Of a stretch of 64,000 nt of DNA, positions 43,676 through 55,497 are shown piece by piece; the first letter of the stretch is position 1, and every line of letters starts with the position of its first letter. The stretch lies in NCBI RefSeq assembly GCF_050003625.1, contig NC_134399.1, positions 225,684,783 through 225,748,782 on the forward strand, read 5' to 3'. This DNA comes from Haematobia irritans (lineage: Eukaryota; Arthropoda; Insecta; Diptera; Muscidae). The notes below the pieces were generated by a model that had not been told where the DNA came from, did no database searches, and saw nothing but the letters and a program-made list of their open reading frames with translations. The position numbers and the translations under genes were made by a program.

Positions 43676-46600
43676 ATGATTCGACGAAGTCCCAGACTCA
43701 ATGCAAATGCTACTGAAAATGATTCAACGCCCTTATCCAGTCAGAATAATTCAAATATAAGGTCAGGCCCATTTCAGCAAGCGGAAAACGTTCCAAATAA
43801 TGTTGATGGTCAATTAGTTCCAAATAATCAAGCCAGTCGCCCAAGTACATCACAAGCTCCCGTATCTACAGTTAATGTGATTGCTGGTGCAAGCACATAT
43901 GCTGGAGCAAGTTTTGCTCAAAATGTTCCACCAATGTTTGCACCACAATCACAGGCTCAGCCCAATATTGTATTAAGCGATGCTCAGTTCAGACAGCTTT
44001 TGGGTGGTGTGTCGAATAGACAAGAAACTAGGTCCACGTTTAGTAATTGCACAGCTCGATTTACTGGAGGACGCAACTCCACAAAAGTCGAGGACTTTCT
44101 GGCCACAATTCTAGTTTATAAAGAGGCTGAAAACATTACTGATTTTCTTGCTCTTACAAGTCTACCATTGCTTTTGGAAGGCTACGCAGCTACTTGGTGG
44201 CAGGGTGTGCAGAATGAGGCCCGCACATTCAATGATGCTGTCGATCTTTTGAGAAAAGCATTTGCCCCAGTCAAACCAGACTGGAGGATATTCAATGAAA
44301 TTTGTCAAGAAAAGCAGAAGTCTTTTGAAACAACCGATATTTTTGTTTGCAGAAAAAGAAGGCTTTTCGCACAATTGTCTGAAAAACTGTCCGAAAAAAC
44401 AATGCTAGATATAGTATTTGGACAATTGAATTTACAAATTCGGGGAAAAGTATCGAGAGATAGTATTACTACGTTTCAAGACCTATTAGCCCAAGCCAGA
44501 GAAATAGAAATGGTAATTGCGGAAAATAAACAGGATTACAAGGAAGCGAAACCCAAACCGACAGAAAACGCAGAAAAGCCTCTTTTACGTTGCACGTACT
44601 GTATAAAAAGGAATCATATTGCAGAAAACTGCTACAAGAAGATTGAGGCAGATAAACATAAGAAAGTTAAGGTGGCAGAGACTAGACTTAGCTGTTATGG
44701 CTGCGGTGCGGATGGATATTATCGCTCAAATTGTCCAAATTGCAACAAAGAGTATAGTAATGAAAAAGAGCAAACTCTTGATTTTAACTCCTTGCATGCA
44801 TCCTTAGTGGGAAGTGATGTGCCATTAATAGATGTTAATATAAATGGTCTTAAAGGTGAAGCATACCTCGATACAGCGGCCAGAACAAGTGTTGCAGGAT
44901 TTCTATTATACCAAAAACTTATTGAAAAGGGAATTCCATTTAAAAAAGTCAATGCCGAAATAATATTAGCCGATGGTGTACCACGCAATCAGGTTGTTCA
45001 CTCAGCAATGGTCGACATAATTCTCGGAAATAGATTCAAAAAGATCCGATTCATATGCCTTCCAAACGCAATTGGAAATAGAACCCTGCTTGGAGTAGAC
45101 TTTTTGAAAGAATGTGGAATGGTTATTGACTTGGCTCAGCAAAATTGGCATTTTAAGGACGACCCTACCAAAAATTTTGCATTTAAATTGCAAGCTTCAA
45201 AAATTAATTTACCATTGGTTGAAAAAGTTAATGAAGTACCAAATGAGCTAAATGACTTCTTATTATGGTTCGAAAATGGAAACAATAATGAATATTCGCC
45301 TGATGCCATAAACAAAATATTTGAGAATTCAATTCCTGAAACCATGGAAGCTCCTAGCTCTTCAGATTTGTTTCCTCCTCCGAAGAAAGTGAGACATGAG
45401 GCACATTGCGAAGAAATGTTTACATCTTTGGAACTTAATTCAATTGAAATAAAACTACGGCATAATGAAGGACCTGATTTGAGACATAGTGATAGAGAAA
45501 AGCTAAATCAATTGCTTTTGGAAGAAAAGGATATATTTGATGACATCAAGGTACCCATATCTAAGGTCGAACATCATATTAAAACCGGTAACCACGAACC
45601 TATTTCCAATCCACCATATAGGTCATCACCAAGAATGAAGGTCTTATTAAAGCAGGAATTGGACAATATGCTGCAAAACGGAATTATTGAAGAAGCCGAA
45701 TCGCCTTGGTCTTTTCCGGTGGTATTAATACCAAAGAAAGATGGAACTGTCAGGGTATGCGTCGACTATCGGCGCCTCAATGCCATCACTACGACAGACA
45801 CATATCCTCTGCCAAGAATCGACGACCTTTTGCATGCAGCCAAAACCACTCCGTTCATGTCCACACTTGATCTTCGTTCAGGCTATTGGCAAATCAAAGT
45901 GGCTGACAACGATAGATCAAAAACAGCCTTCACAACTCCGTTTGGAATTTTTGTCTTCAATCGTATGCCATTTGGACTAAAAAACGCGCCAGCGACTTTC
46001 CAGCGCCTAATTGATAAATTCAAATCTTCTTTGCCGGATATTTTGATTTTAGCGTATCTCGACGATATCATAATATGCTCTCAGGATTTCCAATCTCACA
46101 TTTTTGAATTAAAACAAACATTCCAAAAACTAAAAATGTTTGGTTTTCGACTACATAGAGATAAATGCTTTTTCTGTAAACCGGAGGTAAAATACCTCGG
46201 TCACATCCTTACCAGAAATGGGTTAGAAGTGGATAAAGAAAAAACTAGCGCTATTAACAATCGGCCCAATCCACGAAATTCCAAAGAAGTCCTGTCTTTT
46301 ATGCAAACCTGCTCATGGTACAGGCGATTTATACCATCTTTTGCTAATATTGCAAAACCATTATCAGATTTGACTAAAAAGAATGCCAAATGGCAATGGG
46401 GTGAAAAACAACAAGAAGCGTTTGATATGTTGAAGCAAAAGTTGTCATCACCGCAAATCTTGCAACAAGTGAACGAAAATTTGCCTTTTATTTTGAAAAC
46501 AGATGCGAGTAATTACGCTCTTGGGGCTGTTTTGCTTCAGGGGGAGAAAGAAACAGAAAGAACCATTGAGTATGCTAGCCGATTGTTGCTACCCGCAGAA

Positions 46601-48601
46601 AGAAACTATTCAACAACGGAACGGGAAGCCCTCGCTGTCGTCTGGGCCGTACAAAAGTTCAGAGGATACATTGAAGGCTCGGAAGTAATGGTTTTGACGG
46701 ATCACCAGCCGCTAAAATGGTTGTTTAGCTTAAAAAGCCCAACAGGCCGCTTAGCGAGGTGGGCGTTATTATTACAAACATTCAATCTAAAGGTTTCATA
46801 TACACCTGGGCGACAAAATTGTGTAGCGGATACATTATCACGTCCTCCATGTTCTCAACATTCAAATACAGATTCTCAATGTGAATGCTTTTCTATACAA
46901 ATCGACTTCCCAAGAAAAGGAGCAGAAGAATTTCGAAAATTGCAGTTGGAAGATCCCGATTTGAATGAAATTATTAAATCATTTGAGGAATGCCACGAAA
47001 ATGTCTTCAGGTACACTGATAGGGGATTTATGATGCTTAATGGCGTGCTATATCGCTTTTGCTCTGAACAAGAGAATGAAAATGGTCAGCTAGTAGTTCC
47101 CAAATCGATGCGAAGGGATATCCTCTTCAACTATCATGATATTCCAACAGCTGGTCATTATGGAGTCGAAAAGACTATAAATAAAATAGCACAGAACTAT
47201 TATTGGCCAAAAATGAGATCTGAAATAACCGAATACATAAAATCATGCATTGAATGTAAACGTTACAAACCGTCAAACATGAAACCAGCAGGCCTCATGC
47301 AAACGGTTAGTAGTAACAAAAGGTTCGAAACTATTGCTATAGACCTCTTTGGGCCATTACCAATAACTCCTCGGGGTAATCAGTGGATATTAGTAGTGGA
47401 AGACCTTTGCAGCCGATGGACAGAACTTTTTTCACTAAAAACCGCTTCTGCTGAAAATTGTGCCATCATCTTACTCAATGAAATACTATTGAGATATGGA
47501 ATACCTCGGAGAATACACTCAGATAATGGGCCACAATTTGTGTCAGCTGTTATGCAAAAGTTGACATATTGCCTTGGAATTCGACAGACGTTCACGCCAG
47601 TTTATCATCCAGAGTCCAATCCAGTCGAGCGCAAAAATAGGGATCTCAAGATACAACTATCCATTGGTGTTAATCAAGATCACACCACATGGGATTTAAA
47701 CCTTGCATCCATAAGATTTGCAATGAACTCGGTGAAATGCGCAACTACCGGATACTCTGCAGCATATCTGACATTTGGAAGAGAGCTGAGGACACCATTT
47801 GAAGTTTCGAATGATCTGAGAGCGATTGTAGCAGCTGAAAACTTTGTACCTCAAATAACACCACATCTTCTTCGAATGGCCGATTCGTTAGCATTCGCGA
47901 AGGAATCCGAAGAGAGAATGCAAGACAAAAATAAACTATATGCAGATACAAAACGAAATCCTCAGAAGAAAATCATGGTGGGAGATAAAGTACTAGTGGC
48001 AACTCATATCCTAAGTAAGAAGGAGAGCAATATTACATCAAAATTTGTACCACGACGAGATGGACCCTATATCGTCATTAACAAAAAAGGATCGTCTTGT
48101 TACACCGTTGCAGCAATTGATACACCAAACAAGCCGTTGGGAACATTCCACGCCTCCGACATAACTCTATATGAAGGAAATGCCGAAACTCCTGTATATG
48201 CAATGACTCGTCGAGCTCGAAAGGAAAATTTTAAAAAAGTAACTGGGAACAATATTCCAACAACTGAGAAAATAATTGCAACAAAGCAGCCAACAACTAA
48301 CAAAGGGACATATGCAGCAAGGCCAAGTCCAAACGAATCATCTACCAAAATAACAACAACACAACAAACCCAACAAACTTTTGCAAAAGATACATCTACA
48401 CCAAAAAGTCGCCGGTTGACAACAAAGAATGTAGTAACATCCAATACAACCACACAAGCCACTTCAATGGGCCAAGAAATTAGTAAGCCCAGCGAATCCG
48501 ATGTTACAAGCGAGTCAACGAAGAAGAATCTTTCAACCCAGAACCACATCCCAAGAAGATCTTTACGCCAAAGAAAGCCAGCTCGTCACCGCCTAGACTG
48601 A
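43676..48601 (+). CDS. Gag-pol polyprotein of a Ty3/Gypsy retrotransposon (1641 aa)
   Basis: One uninterrupted frame, no gag/pol frameshift. Order: gag core with a ARFTGG..KVEDFLATI and YAATWWQGV region (about 125-190); a zinc knuckle CTYCIKRNHIAENC (306-319); a second knuckle from Cys 340 in which Tyr replaces the usual His; aspartic protease with LDTAART (Asp 399); reverse transcriptase with VCVDYRRLN, SGYWQI and YLDDIII (Asp 796-797); RNase H with LKTDASNYALGAVL and TDHQPLKWL; and integrase with an H..H..C..C zinc region (HYGVEKT, CIECK) and catalytic Asp 1223, Asp 1283, Glu 1318. A GPY/F-like RRDGPYIV follows, then a Ser/Thr-rich tail. All catalytic residues are present, so it is probably functional. 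The last pair is 34 residues apart because the motif is HPESNPVER. The fused frame would need some other means of setting the Gag to Pol ratio. The ATG follows a run of leader without competing start in frame. Confidence 0.92.
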   Translation: MIRRSPRLNANATENDSTPLSSQNNSNIRSGPFQQAENVPNNVDGQLVPNNQASRPSTSQAPVSTVNVIAGASTYAGASFAQNVPPMFAPQSQAQPNIVLSDAQFRQLLGGVSNRQETRSTFSNCTARFTGGRNSTKVEDFLATILVYKEAENITDFLALTSLPLLLEGYAATWWQGVQNEARTFNDAVDLLRKAFAPVKPDWRIFNEICQEKQKSFETTDIFVCRKRRLFAQLSEKLSEKTMLDIVFGQLNLQIRGKVSRDSITTFQDLLAQAREIEMVIAENKQDYKEAKPKPTENAEKPLLRCTYCIKRNHIAENCYKKIEADKHKKVKVAETRLSCYGCGADGYYRSNCPNCNKEYSNEKEQTLDFNSLHASLVGSDVPLIDVNINGLKGEAYLDTAARTSVAGFLLYQKLIEKGIPFKKVNAEIILADGVPRNQVVHSAMVDIILGNRFKKIRFICLPNAIGNRTLLGVDFLKECGMVIDLAQQNWHFKDDPTKNFAFKLQASKINLPLVEKVNEVPNELNDFLLWFENGNNNEYSPDAINKIFENSIPETMEAPSSSDLFPPPKKVRHEAHCEEMFTSLELNSIEIKLRHNEGPDLRHSDREKLNQLLLEEKDIFDDIKVPISKVEHHIKTGNHEPISNPPYRSSPRMKVLLKQELDNMLQNGIIEEAESPWSFPVVLIPKKDGTVRVCVDYRRLNAITTTDTYPLPRIDDLLHAAKTTPFMSTLDLRSGYWQIKVADNDRSKTAFTTPFGIFVFNRMPFGLKNAPATFQRLIDKFKSSLPDILILAYLDDIIICSQDFQSHIFELKQTFQKLKMFGFRLHRDKCFFCKPEVKYLGHILTRNGLEVDKEKTSAINNRPNPRNSKEVLSFMQTCSWYRRFIPSFANIAKPLSDLTKKNAKWQWGEKQQEAFDMLKQKLSSPQILQQVNENLPFILKTDASNYALGAVLLQGEKETERTIEYASRLLLPAERNYSTTEREALAVVWAVQKFRGYIEGSEVMVLTDHQPLKWLFSLKSPTGRLARWALLLQTFNLKVSYTPGRQNCVADTLSRPPCSQHSNTDSQCECFSIQIDFPRKGAEEFRKLQLEDPDLNEIIKSFEECHENVFRYTDRGFMMLNGVLYRFCSEQENENGQLVVPKSMRRDILFNYHDIPTAGHYGVEKTINKIAQNYYWPKMRSEITEYIKSCIECKRYKPSNMKPAGLMQTVSSNKRFETIAIDLFGPLPITPRGNQWILVVEDLCSRWTELFSLKTASAENCAIILLNEILLRYGIPRRIHSDNGPQFVSAVMQKLTYCLGIRQTFTPVYHPESNPVERKNRDLKIQLSIGVNQDHTTWDLNLASIRFAMNSVKCATTGYSAAYLTFGRELRTPFEVSNDLRAIVAAENFVPQITPHLLRMADSLAFAKESEERMQDKNKLYADTKRNPQKKIMVGDKVLVATHILSKKESNITSKFVPRRDGPYIVINKKGSSCYTVAAIDTPNKPLGTFHASDITLYEGNAETPVYAMTRRARKENFKKVTGNNIPTTEKIIATKQPTTNKGTYAARPSPNESSTKITTTQQTQQTFAKDTSTPKSRRLTTKNVVTSNTTTQATSMGQEISKPSESDVTSESTKKNLSTQNHIPRRSLRQRKPARHRLD

Positions 48602-48633
48602 AGGAAGTACTGCCACATCATCGGGACGATTTC

Positions 48634-48651
48634 TGAGGCAGAGGGGGAGTG
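48634..48651 (+). other. Polypurine tract
   Basis: GAGGCAGAGGGGGAGTG directly before the 3' LTR, the expected plus-strand primer. Confidence 0.7.
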
Positions 48652-49316
48652 TGTAGCGGACGTTTTCTATGATTATTTTTTTATTATATTTATTGTTTAT
48701 ACAAGTATTATTGTGCATTCTACGAAATTATTTGATATTTTGCAATTATTCTATTTTTATGATTAATAATTTCATCATTTGTTACATAAATTCCCTCACT
48801 TTTATCATCAACTGTAAATGATCATTCATTTCAAATCACTATCGTTTTATAATAATTTTACTCAATTTGCTCTTAATAATATCACTCATAATAACTATCA
48901 TTACTCTCTTTAACTCGACAACATAACTGAACCATTTGTTCTCTCGCATTGAATTAGTATGATTTTTATTTTCACTCATTGTAAAATCACATAAAAGAGA
49001 CAATCATTTATAATTTGACTTCATTCTGCTGTAACTGTCGATGAATAAAGATTAAAAAAAAATTAAACTTTAAGCGGAACCTTGTTTTTCCCTTTAATTG
49101 GAAAAATAAAAATAACAATTGGTATTGTCCATCTTAGACGTTGATCGTCTGGTTTGGAGTTACCCTATTAAAATATATTAATATTACTCTAATCCAGCTA
49201 GAACGTTAATCGATCAGTTAGGATTGAGTACATAAAAAAATATTATTATAAAAAATATATAATTTGAGAAGGGTGAATACCTTCTTCCTCCCAAGGAGCT
49301 ATTCCCTCCTTCTACA
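48652..49316 (+). repeat. 3' LTR
   Basis: Same length as the 5' LTR; the visible difference is T for C in AAGGAGCTATTCCC (49300 region). Confidence 0.9.
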
Positions 49317-49320
49317 CTCC

Positions 49321-50071
49321 ATAGAAGAAAACTCATCTTTCGGGGTAATGGCCAGCGATGGATAACACATCCATTGATCAGTTTTACAATCTTTCTTCTC
49401 AATAAATTCTCAAATATTCAAAAAAATCCTTGCATTTTGAATTTGCCCTCCCAATATATTAAACAATTTTATTCTAACTCAATTTTTCTTGTAATATACT
49501 CGAAGGATCCTATATTCCTATATCCTATCTCCTCATCATCGAGCTTCAAAAGTTGTATTAATCGAATTACTACAAACTTGAATTTTTGTACCACAAGCTG
49601 TAACTATTGCTAATCATATAATTGCTTTCAATTAGCCTTCGAAACTTAGAGACTAGCCCGATGATGAAGCTGTCATGCCACATGGGTACCCTTATTTTAT
49701 GGGAAAACTGTTTACTCGGGCCAATGCCAATGGCACAAAACAAGAGAATAGCAATGACGACGACGACGACGTATCTGTGTTAGGGCCCAAAACTTTAGAA
49801 AAATTTCGTTGGTTTAGTTATTTCGCCATTCAACGTCCCTCTCCCCCAGTATTGCCTTTGGCCAAATATTGTTCTTATGTGGAACACTGGCATCACTTAT
49901 CAATTGGTCCGTAAACAAATAAGGAGCAGTAAACTACGAAATATTGTTCATGTCTTCCAATTTGAAAATGCAACCAACAGAAAGAAGTTGTAAATTGTCA
50001 ATGAAATTTTGAAATGGAATTGCAATTGTATGGCCACTTTTGAGGGCTATGTGGAAGTGGAGTTGGTGAAA
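49321..50071. other. Apparently single-copy intergenic sequence
   Basis: Holds a 79-codon frame (49675-49914) with a five-Asp run but no start context, splice pattern or recognisable domain; I do not call it a gene. Confidence 0.35.
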
Positions 50072-50073
50072 TA

Positions 50074-51007
50074 AAGGGTGATTTGTTAAGAGCTTGATAA
50101 CTTTTTTTTTTTTAAAAACGCATAAAATTTGCAAAATCTCATCGGTTCTTTATTTGAAACGTTAGATTGGTCCATGACATTTACTTTTTGAAGATAATTT
50201 CATTTAAATGTTGACCGCGGCTGCGTCTTAGGTGGTCCATTCGGAAAGTCCAATTTTGGGCAACTTTTTCGAGCATTTCGGCCGGAATAGCCCGAATGTC
50301 TTCGGAAATGTTGTCTTCCAAAGCTGGAATAGGTGCTGGCTTATTTCTGTAGACTTTAGACTTGACGTAGCCCCACAAAAAATAGTCTAAAGGCGTCAAA
50401 TCGCATGATCTTGGTGGCCAACTTACCGGTCCATTTCTTGAGATGAATTGTTCTCCGAAGTTTTCCCTCAAAATGGCCATAGAATCGCGAGTTGTGTGGC
50501 ATGTAGCGCCATCTTGTTGAAACCACATGTCAACCAAGTTCAGTTCTTCCATTTTTGGCAACAAAAAGTTTGTTAGCATCGAACGATAGCGATCGCCATT
50601 CACCGTAACGTTGCGTCCAACAGCATCTTTGAAAAAATACGGTCCAATGATTCCACCAGCGTACAAACCACACCAAACAGTGCATTTTTCGGGATGCATG
50701 GGCAGTTCTTGAACGGCTTCTGGTTGCTCTTCACTCCAAATGCGGCAATTTTGCTTATTTACGTAGCCATTCAACCAGAAATGAGCCTCATCGCTGAACA
50801 AAATTTGTCGATAAAAAAGCGGATTTTCTGCCAACTTTTCTAGGGCCCATTCACTGAAAATTCGACGTTGTGGCTCGTTAGTAAGTCTATTCATGATGAA
50901 ATGTCAAAGCATACTGAGCATCTTTCTCTTTGACACCATGTCTGAAATCCCACGTGATCTGTCAAATACTAATGCATGAAAATCCTAACCTCAAAAGAAT
51001 CACCCTT
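50074..51007 (-). mobile_element. DD41D mini-mariner, copy 2 (934 bp)
   Basis: Same termini as 28827-29760, TA on both sides (50072-50073 and 51008-51009). Same overall length, with only scattered substitutions visible. Confidence 0.85.
50181..50894 (-). CDS. Mariner DD41D transposase, catalytic domain only (237 aa), copy 2
   Basis: Intact frame with the same start, length and catalytic residues (Asp 35, Asp 128, Asp 170) as the copy at 28934. The few amino-acid differences include Thr for Ala after CHT, Pro for Thr and Ser around PAPIPALED, and Asp for Glu in SEDIRA. Preservation of the frame in two copies at different sites, both lacking an N-terminal DNA-binding domain, indicates that this truncated form was itself the unit that multiplied. 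Whether the protein is made or has any role is unknown. Confidence 0.8.
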   Translation of the reverse strand: MNRLTNEPQRRIFSEWALEKLAENPLFYRQILFSDEAHFWLNGYVNKQNCRIWSEEQPEAVQELPMHPEKCTVWCGLYAGGIIGPYFFKDAVGRNVTVNGDRYRSMLTNFLLPKMEELNLVDMWFQQDGATCHTTRDSMAILRENFGEQFISRNGPVSWPPRSCDLTPLDYFLWGYVKSKVYRNKPAPIPALEDNISEDIRAIPAEMLEKVAQNWTFRMDHLRRSRGQHLNEIIFKK

Positions 51008-51301
51008 TATTTGTTGACTTTATGCATTGTCTTGTTTTGGTCCTTCGTGATGTTATATACAGTGTCCTGTATACGATTTGACGATACATCTATGTTATGC
51101 TAACACTTAAAGTGATCCACAATGAATGGGAAACAAATATTTTTTTTTAAATTTTCATTTTATTTCAAAGAAGATTTCCACCACAAGGAAGGTTTTATTC
51201 ACTGATACCTGCACGGAAAAAAATCCTTTCTCCCGCAAGTGGTGGAAATCAGATACGAAGCAATGAATTTAGCATAGACTTGACATGGGGCGGATGTCAC
51301 C

Positions 51302-52979
51302 TTTTTATACCCTCCACCATAGGATGGGGGCTATAATAACTTTGTCATTCCGCTTGTAACACATCGAAATAATGCTCTAACACCCCATAAAGTATATATA
51401 TTCTGGGTCGTGGTGAAATTCTGCGTCGATCTAAGCATGTCCGTCCGTCCGTCTGTTGAAATCACGCTAACTTCCGAACGAAACAAGCTATCGACTTGAA
51501 ACTTGGCACAAGAAGTTGTTATTGATGTAGGTCGGATGGTATTGCAAATGGGCCATATCGGTCCACTTTTACGTATAGCCCCCACATAAACGGACTCCCA
51601 AATTTAGCTTGCGATTGCTCTAAGAGAAGCAAATTTCATCCGATCCGGCTGAAATTTGGTACATGGTGTTAGTATAGTCTCTAACAACCATGGAAAAATT
51701 GGTCCACATCGGTCCATAATTATATATAGCCCCTATATAAACCGATCCCCCGTTTTGGCTTGCGGAGCCTCTAAGAAAAGCAAATTTCATCCGATCTGGT
51801 TGAAATTTCGTACATGGTGTTAGTATATGGTCTCTAACAACCATGCAAAAATTGGTCCAAATCGGTCTATAATTACATATAGCCCCCATATAAACCGATC
51901 CCCCGATTCGGCTTGCGGAGCCTCTAAGAGAAGCAAATTTCATCCGATCGAGCTGAAATTTGGTACATGGTGTTAGTATATGGTCTCTAATGACCATGCA
52001 AAAATTGGTCCACATCGGTCCATAATTATATATAGCCCCCATATAAACCTATCACCAGATTTGACCTCCGGAGCCTCTTGGAAGACCAAAATTCATCTGA
52101 TTCCGTTGAAATTTGGTACGTCGTGTTAATATATGGCCTCAAACACCCATGCAAAAATTGTTCGAAATCGGTCTATAATTATATATAGGCCCCATATAAA
52201 CCGATCCCCAGATTTGACCTCCGGAGCCCCTTGGAAGAGCAAATGCATACGATTCGATTGAAATTTGGTACGTGATGTTAGTATATGGTATACAACAACC
52301 ATGCAGGAATTGGTTTATATCAGTCCATAATTATATATAGCCCCCACATAAACCGAGCTTTTTGGAGAAGCAAAATTCATCCGGTATGCTTAAAATTTGG
52401 TACGTGGTGGTAGTATATGATATTTAACAGCCATGCCAAAAGTGGTCCATATCAATCCATAATCATATGTAGCCCCCATATAAACCGATCCCGAGATTTG
52501 GTTTTGGAGCCTCTTGGAGGAGCAAATTTCATCCGAGTCAGTTGAAATTTGGTACATTGTGCTAGTAAATGGCCGTTAACAATCATGCCTAACTAGGTCC
52601 ATATCTGTCTATAGTTATATATAGCCCTCAGATAAATCGATCCCCAATCACACACAAATTGGTCCATATCGAGTTCATAATTCTATATAGCCCCCATATA
52701 AGCGACCCCCATATTTCAATTCTGGCTCTGTACGTACAGTTCAAAAGTCCATGTCGATTCGTAATTATTTGTAGACTTACCTGTACATAACTTTTTTGTC
52801 TAATATATACCACGTATGGACTAACTCACAATTTAGAAAACGATGTTAAGAAGTTTTAAGATACCACAACCCAAGTAATTCGATTGTGGATGACAGTCTT
52901 TCGTAGAAGTTTCTACGCAATCCATGGTGGAGGGTACATAAGATTTGGCCTGGCCGAACTTACGGCCGTATATACTTGT
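51302..52979 (-). repeat. Family A element, complete
   Basis: Hairpin TACCCTCCACCATAGGATGG at the left, AAAGTATATATATTCTGGGT core, GTCCGTCCGTCTG block, seven ~180-bp units, and GGCCTGGCCGAACTTACGGC with TATATACTTGT at the right. Collinear in reverse with 40066-42012. Confidence 0.7.
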
Positions 52980-53039
52980 TTTTTTGAGGGTGTAGTGCGT
53001 TCAGTATTTTTTCATTGTGTGTAGGTAAAATTAAGAACA

Positions 53040-53118
53040 TCTTTGGGAGGATATTTTTGGAAGTGCTTTTAAAGTTGTGCCTTTAGAACCACTTCCAATT
53101 TTTTCTGCTGGGTCATTA
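53040..53118 (-). repeat. Family E terminal fragment
   Basis: TTTTTGGAAGTGCTTTTAAA to CCAATTTTTTCTGCTGGG is the E left end in reverse, about 80 bp only. Confidence 0.5.
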
Positions 53119-53217
53119 CCAAATAATTTTTTTTAAAAGTGGTAAGCCATCACTATTAACTGGAAATCTTATATACTTTCGAATGGACATGGTCAATAAG
53201 GAAAGTACAACCCCACA

Positions 53218-53507
53218 CTATTACCAAGACCTAAATTGTAAGCTTGCACTCGAAAACCGATGATCCCACCATGAAGCGAAATTTTGACTAATTTTAAAAA
53301 AATTGGGTTAATTTTAGAATAAAAAACTAAATTGTATTTGGGAAATTCAAGAAAATTTGTTCGATACTCTTATTTTCTTTTTTAAGAAAATTTCGTAGTT
53401 TCAAGAAAAAACTTGGTATTCATTTTAAGTCGAAATGAGAAATAAATAAACAAAACTATATATATTTATTCTGCTTGTACTGATTAATTTTTGATTTTAG
53501 CTTCTAC
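53218..53507 (+). repeat. Direct duplication, unit 1
   Basis: From CCAAGACCTAAATTGTAAGC to TTTTTGATTTTAGCTTCTAC; repeated with changes at 54755-55497. It contains a short ACTATATATATTTATTCTGC where unit 2 has a long TA tract. Confidence 0.8.
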
Positions 53508-53509
53508 TA

Positions 53510-54752
53510 AAGGGTGACACGGTCAAAATTTGGTCAATATAAACTTGACGTATTTCTTTCAATTTTGCATTTAAAAAACCTGAACACCCCTCATTTTGAA
53601 GGAGTGAGTGTAGAATGTTGCTCCTATTTTGATTTTGGAATTCACTCTTCAGTTGTCAAAATGCCGTCCAAGCAAGAAGAGCAGCGTATCAAAATTTTGC
53701 TCGCGCATCGCGAAAATCCGAGCTACTCGCACGCAAAGCTGGCAAAATCGCTAAAAGTTGCCAAATCAACCGTTACAAATGTAATTAAAGTGTTTGGGGA
53801 ACGTTTGTCGACAGCCAGGAAGTCTGGATCGGGTGGAAATCGAAAACCGGAAGCCGCTGAGACGACAAAGAGAGTTGCCGGTAGTTTCAAGCGAAACCCT
53901 AACCTCTCTCTCTCCGAGATGCCGCAATTAAGCTGGGTGTATCGTCTACAACCGTTCATCGAGCCAAAAAACGAGCCGGACTACCGACTTACAAATCGCG
54001 ATGATAAAAAAATACGACGGCCAAAGCGCGATCCCGGAGGCTGTACACGACGATGCTGACGAAGTTTGACTGCGTGGTAATGGACGACGAAACCTACGTC
54101 AAAGTCGACTACAAGCAGCTTCCGGGACAGGAGTTTTATACGGCAAAAAGAAGGGGAAAGGTAGCAGATATTTTCAAGCACATAAAACTGTCAAAGTGTG
54201 GCTTGAAAAGCAGCATTTTCATAGCTTCCGGGACTGTCAACCAAGAAATTTACGTGAAAGAGTGTTTGAATAAACGTCTGCTGCCTTTCCTGAAGAAACA
54301 CGGTTGTTCCGTACTGTTATGGCCGGATTTGGCATCTTGCCATTACGGTAAAAAGGCCATGGAGTGGTACGCCGCCAACAACGTGCAGGTGGTTCCCAAG
54401 GACAAGAACCCTCCCAACACGCCAGAGCTCAGCCCAATTGAGAAATACTGGGCTATTGTCAAGCGGAACCTAAAGAAGACCAAAAAAACTGCTAAGGACG
54501 AGCAGCAGTTCAAGGCAAACTGGTTTTCTGCGGCGAAGAAGGTGGACAAGGTGGCTGTACAAAATCTGATGGCAGGTGTCAAGCGTGAGGCCCGGCAATT
54601 CGGATTTGGAAAAGCGAAAGCCTAACTGAATATTTTTCCTGAATTTTATATTAATTGAACTTGAAAAAGAAATTTAATTTGATTTTTTAAATAAACGATT
54701 TCACCGATTTACACGCGTTTTCCCTTGACCAAATTTTGACCGTATCACCCTT
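53510..54752 (+). mobile_element. Tc1-like DD37E element, full length (1243 bp)
   Basis: Terminal inverted repeats AAGGGTGACACGGTCAAAAT and, inverted, AAGGGTGATACGGTCAAAAT, both continuing TTGGTCAA; TA at 53508-53509 and 54753-54754. Other copies: 19459-20681 (5' truncated) and 13936-14187 (3' scrap). Spacing of the last two catalytic residues assigns it to the DD37E (ITmD37E) group. Confidence 0.88.
53661..54625 (+). pseudogene. Tc1-like DD37E transposase, frameshifted
   Basis: Start at MPSKQ (53661). First frame: two helix-turn-helix segments (HAKLAKSLKVAKSTVTNVIK; the second is lost after NPNLSLS). An extra CT in a CTCTCTCT run near 53911 shifts the frame, and a ~17-bp loss follows near 53995. 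The second frame (to 54625) carries FDCVVMDDETYVKVDY (first Asp), LLWPDLASCHYG (second Asp) and PELSPIEKYWAIVK (Glu), 37 residues apart, and ends GKAKA. A 39-bp in-frame loss after IKLSK removes residues kept in the 19519 copy. Full family length is about 340 residues. Inactive, though the ends remain usable in trans. Confidence 0.82.
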
Positions 54753-54754
54753 TA

Positions 54755-55497
<743 letters not shown>

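Larger units (their letters stand above)
42427..49316 (+). mobile_element. Complete Ty3/Gypsy LTR retrotransposon (6890 bp)
   Basis: Two 665-bp LTRs (TGTAGC...TCTACA), flanked by CTCC on both sides (42423-42426 and 49317-49320, 4-bp target duplication), a primer binding site, a single gag-pol ORF and a purine-rich tract. The LTRs differ at one site that I can see, so the insertion is recent. No env frame. Confidence 0.92.

Noticed and set aside
48100..48549. 149-codon minus-strand frame
   Set aside because: Antisense to the integrase C-terminal region and tail of the Gypsy polyprotein, with no domain of its own.
49675..49914. 79-codon frame with an Asp run
   Set aside because: No start context, splice sites or recognisable domain; too short to support.
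51620..52042. Many 60-180-codon frames with repeated Tyr-Asn-Tyr-Gly-Pro or Ser-Glu-Pro-Ile-Ser motifs across families A, B and C
   Set aside because: They are translations of non-coding tandem units, occur on either strand, and change frame between units.
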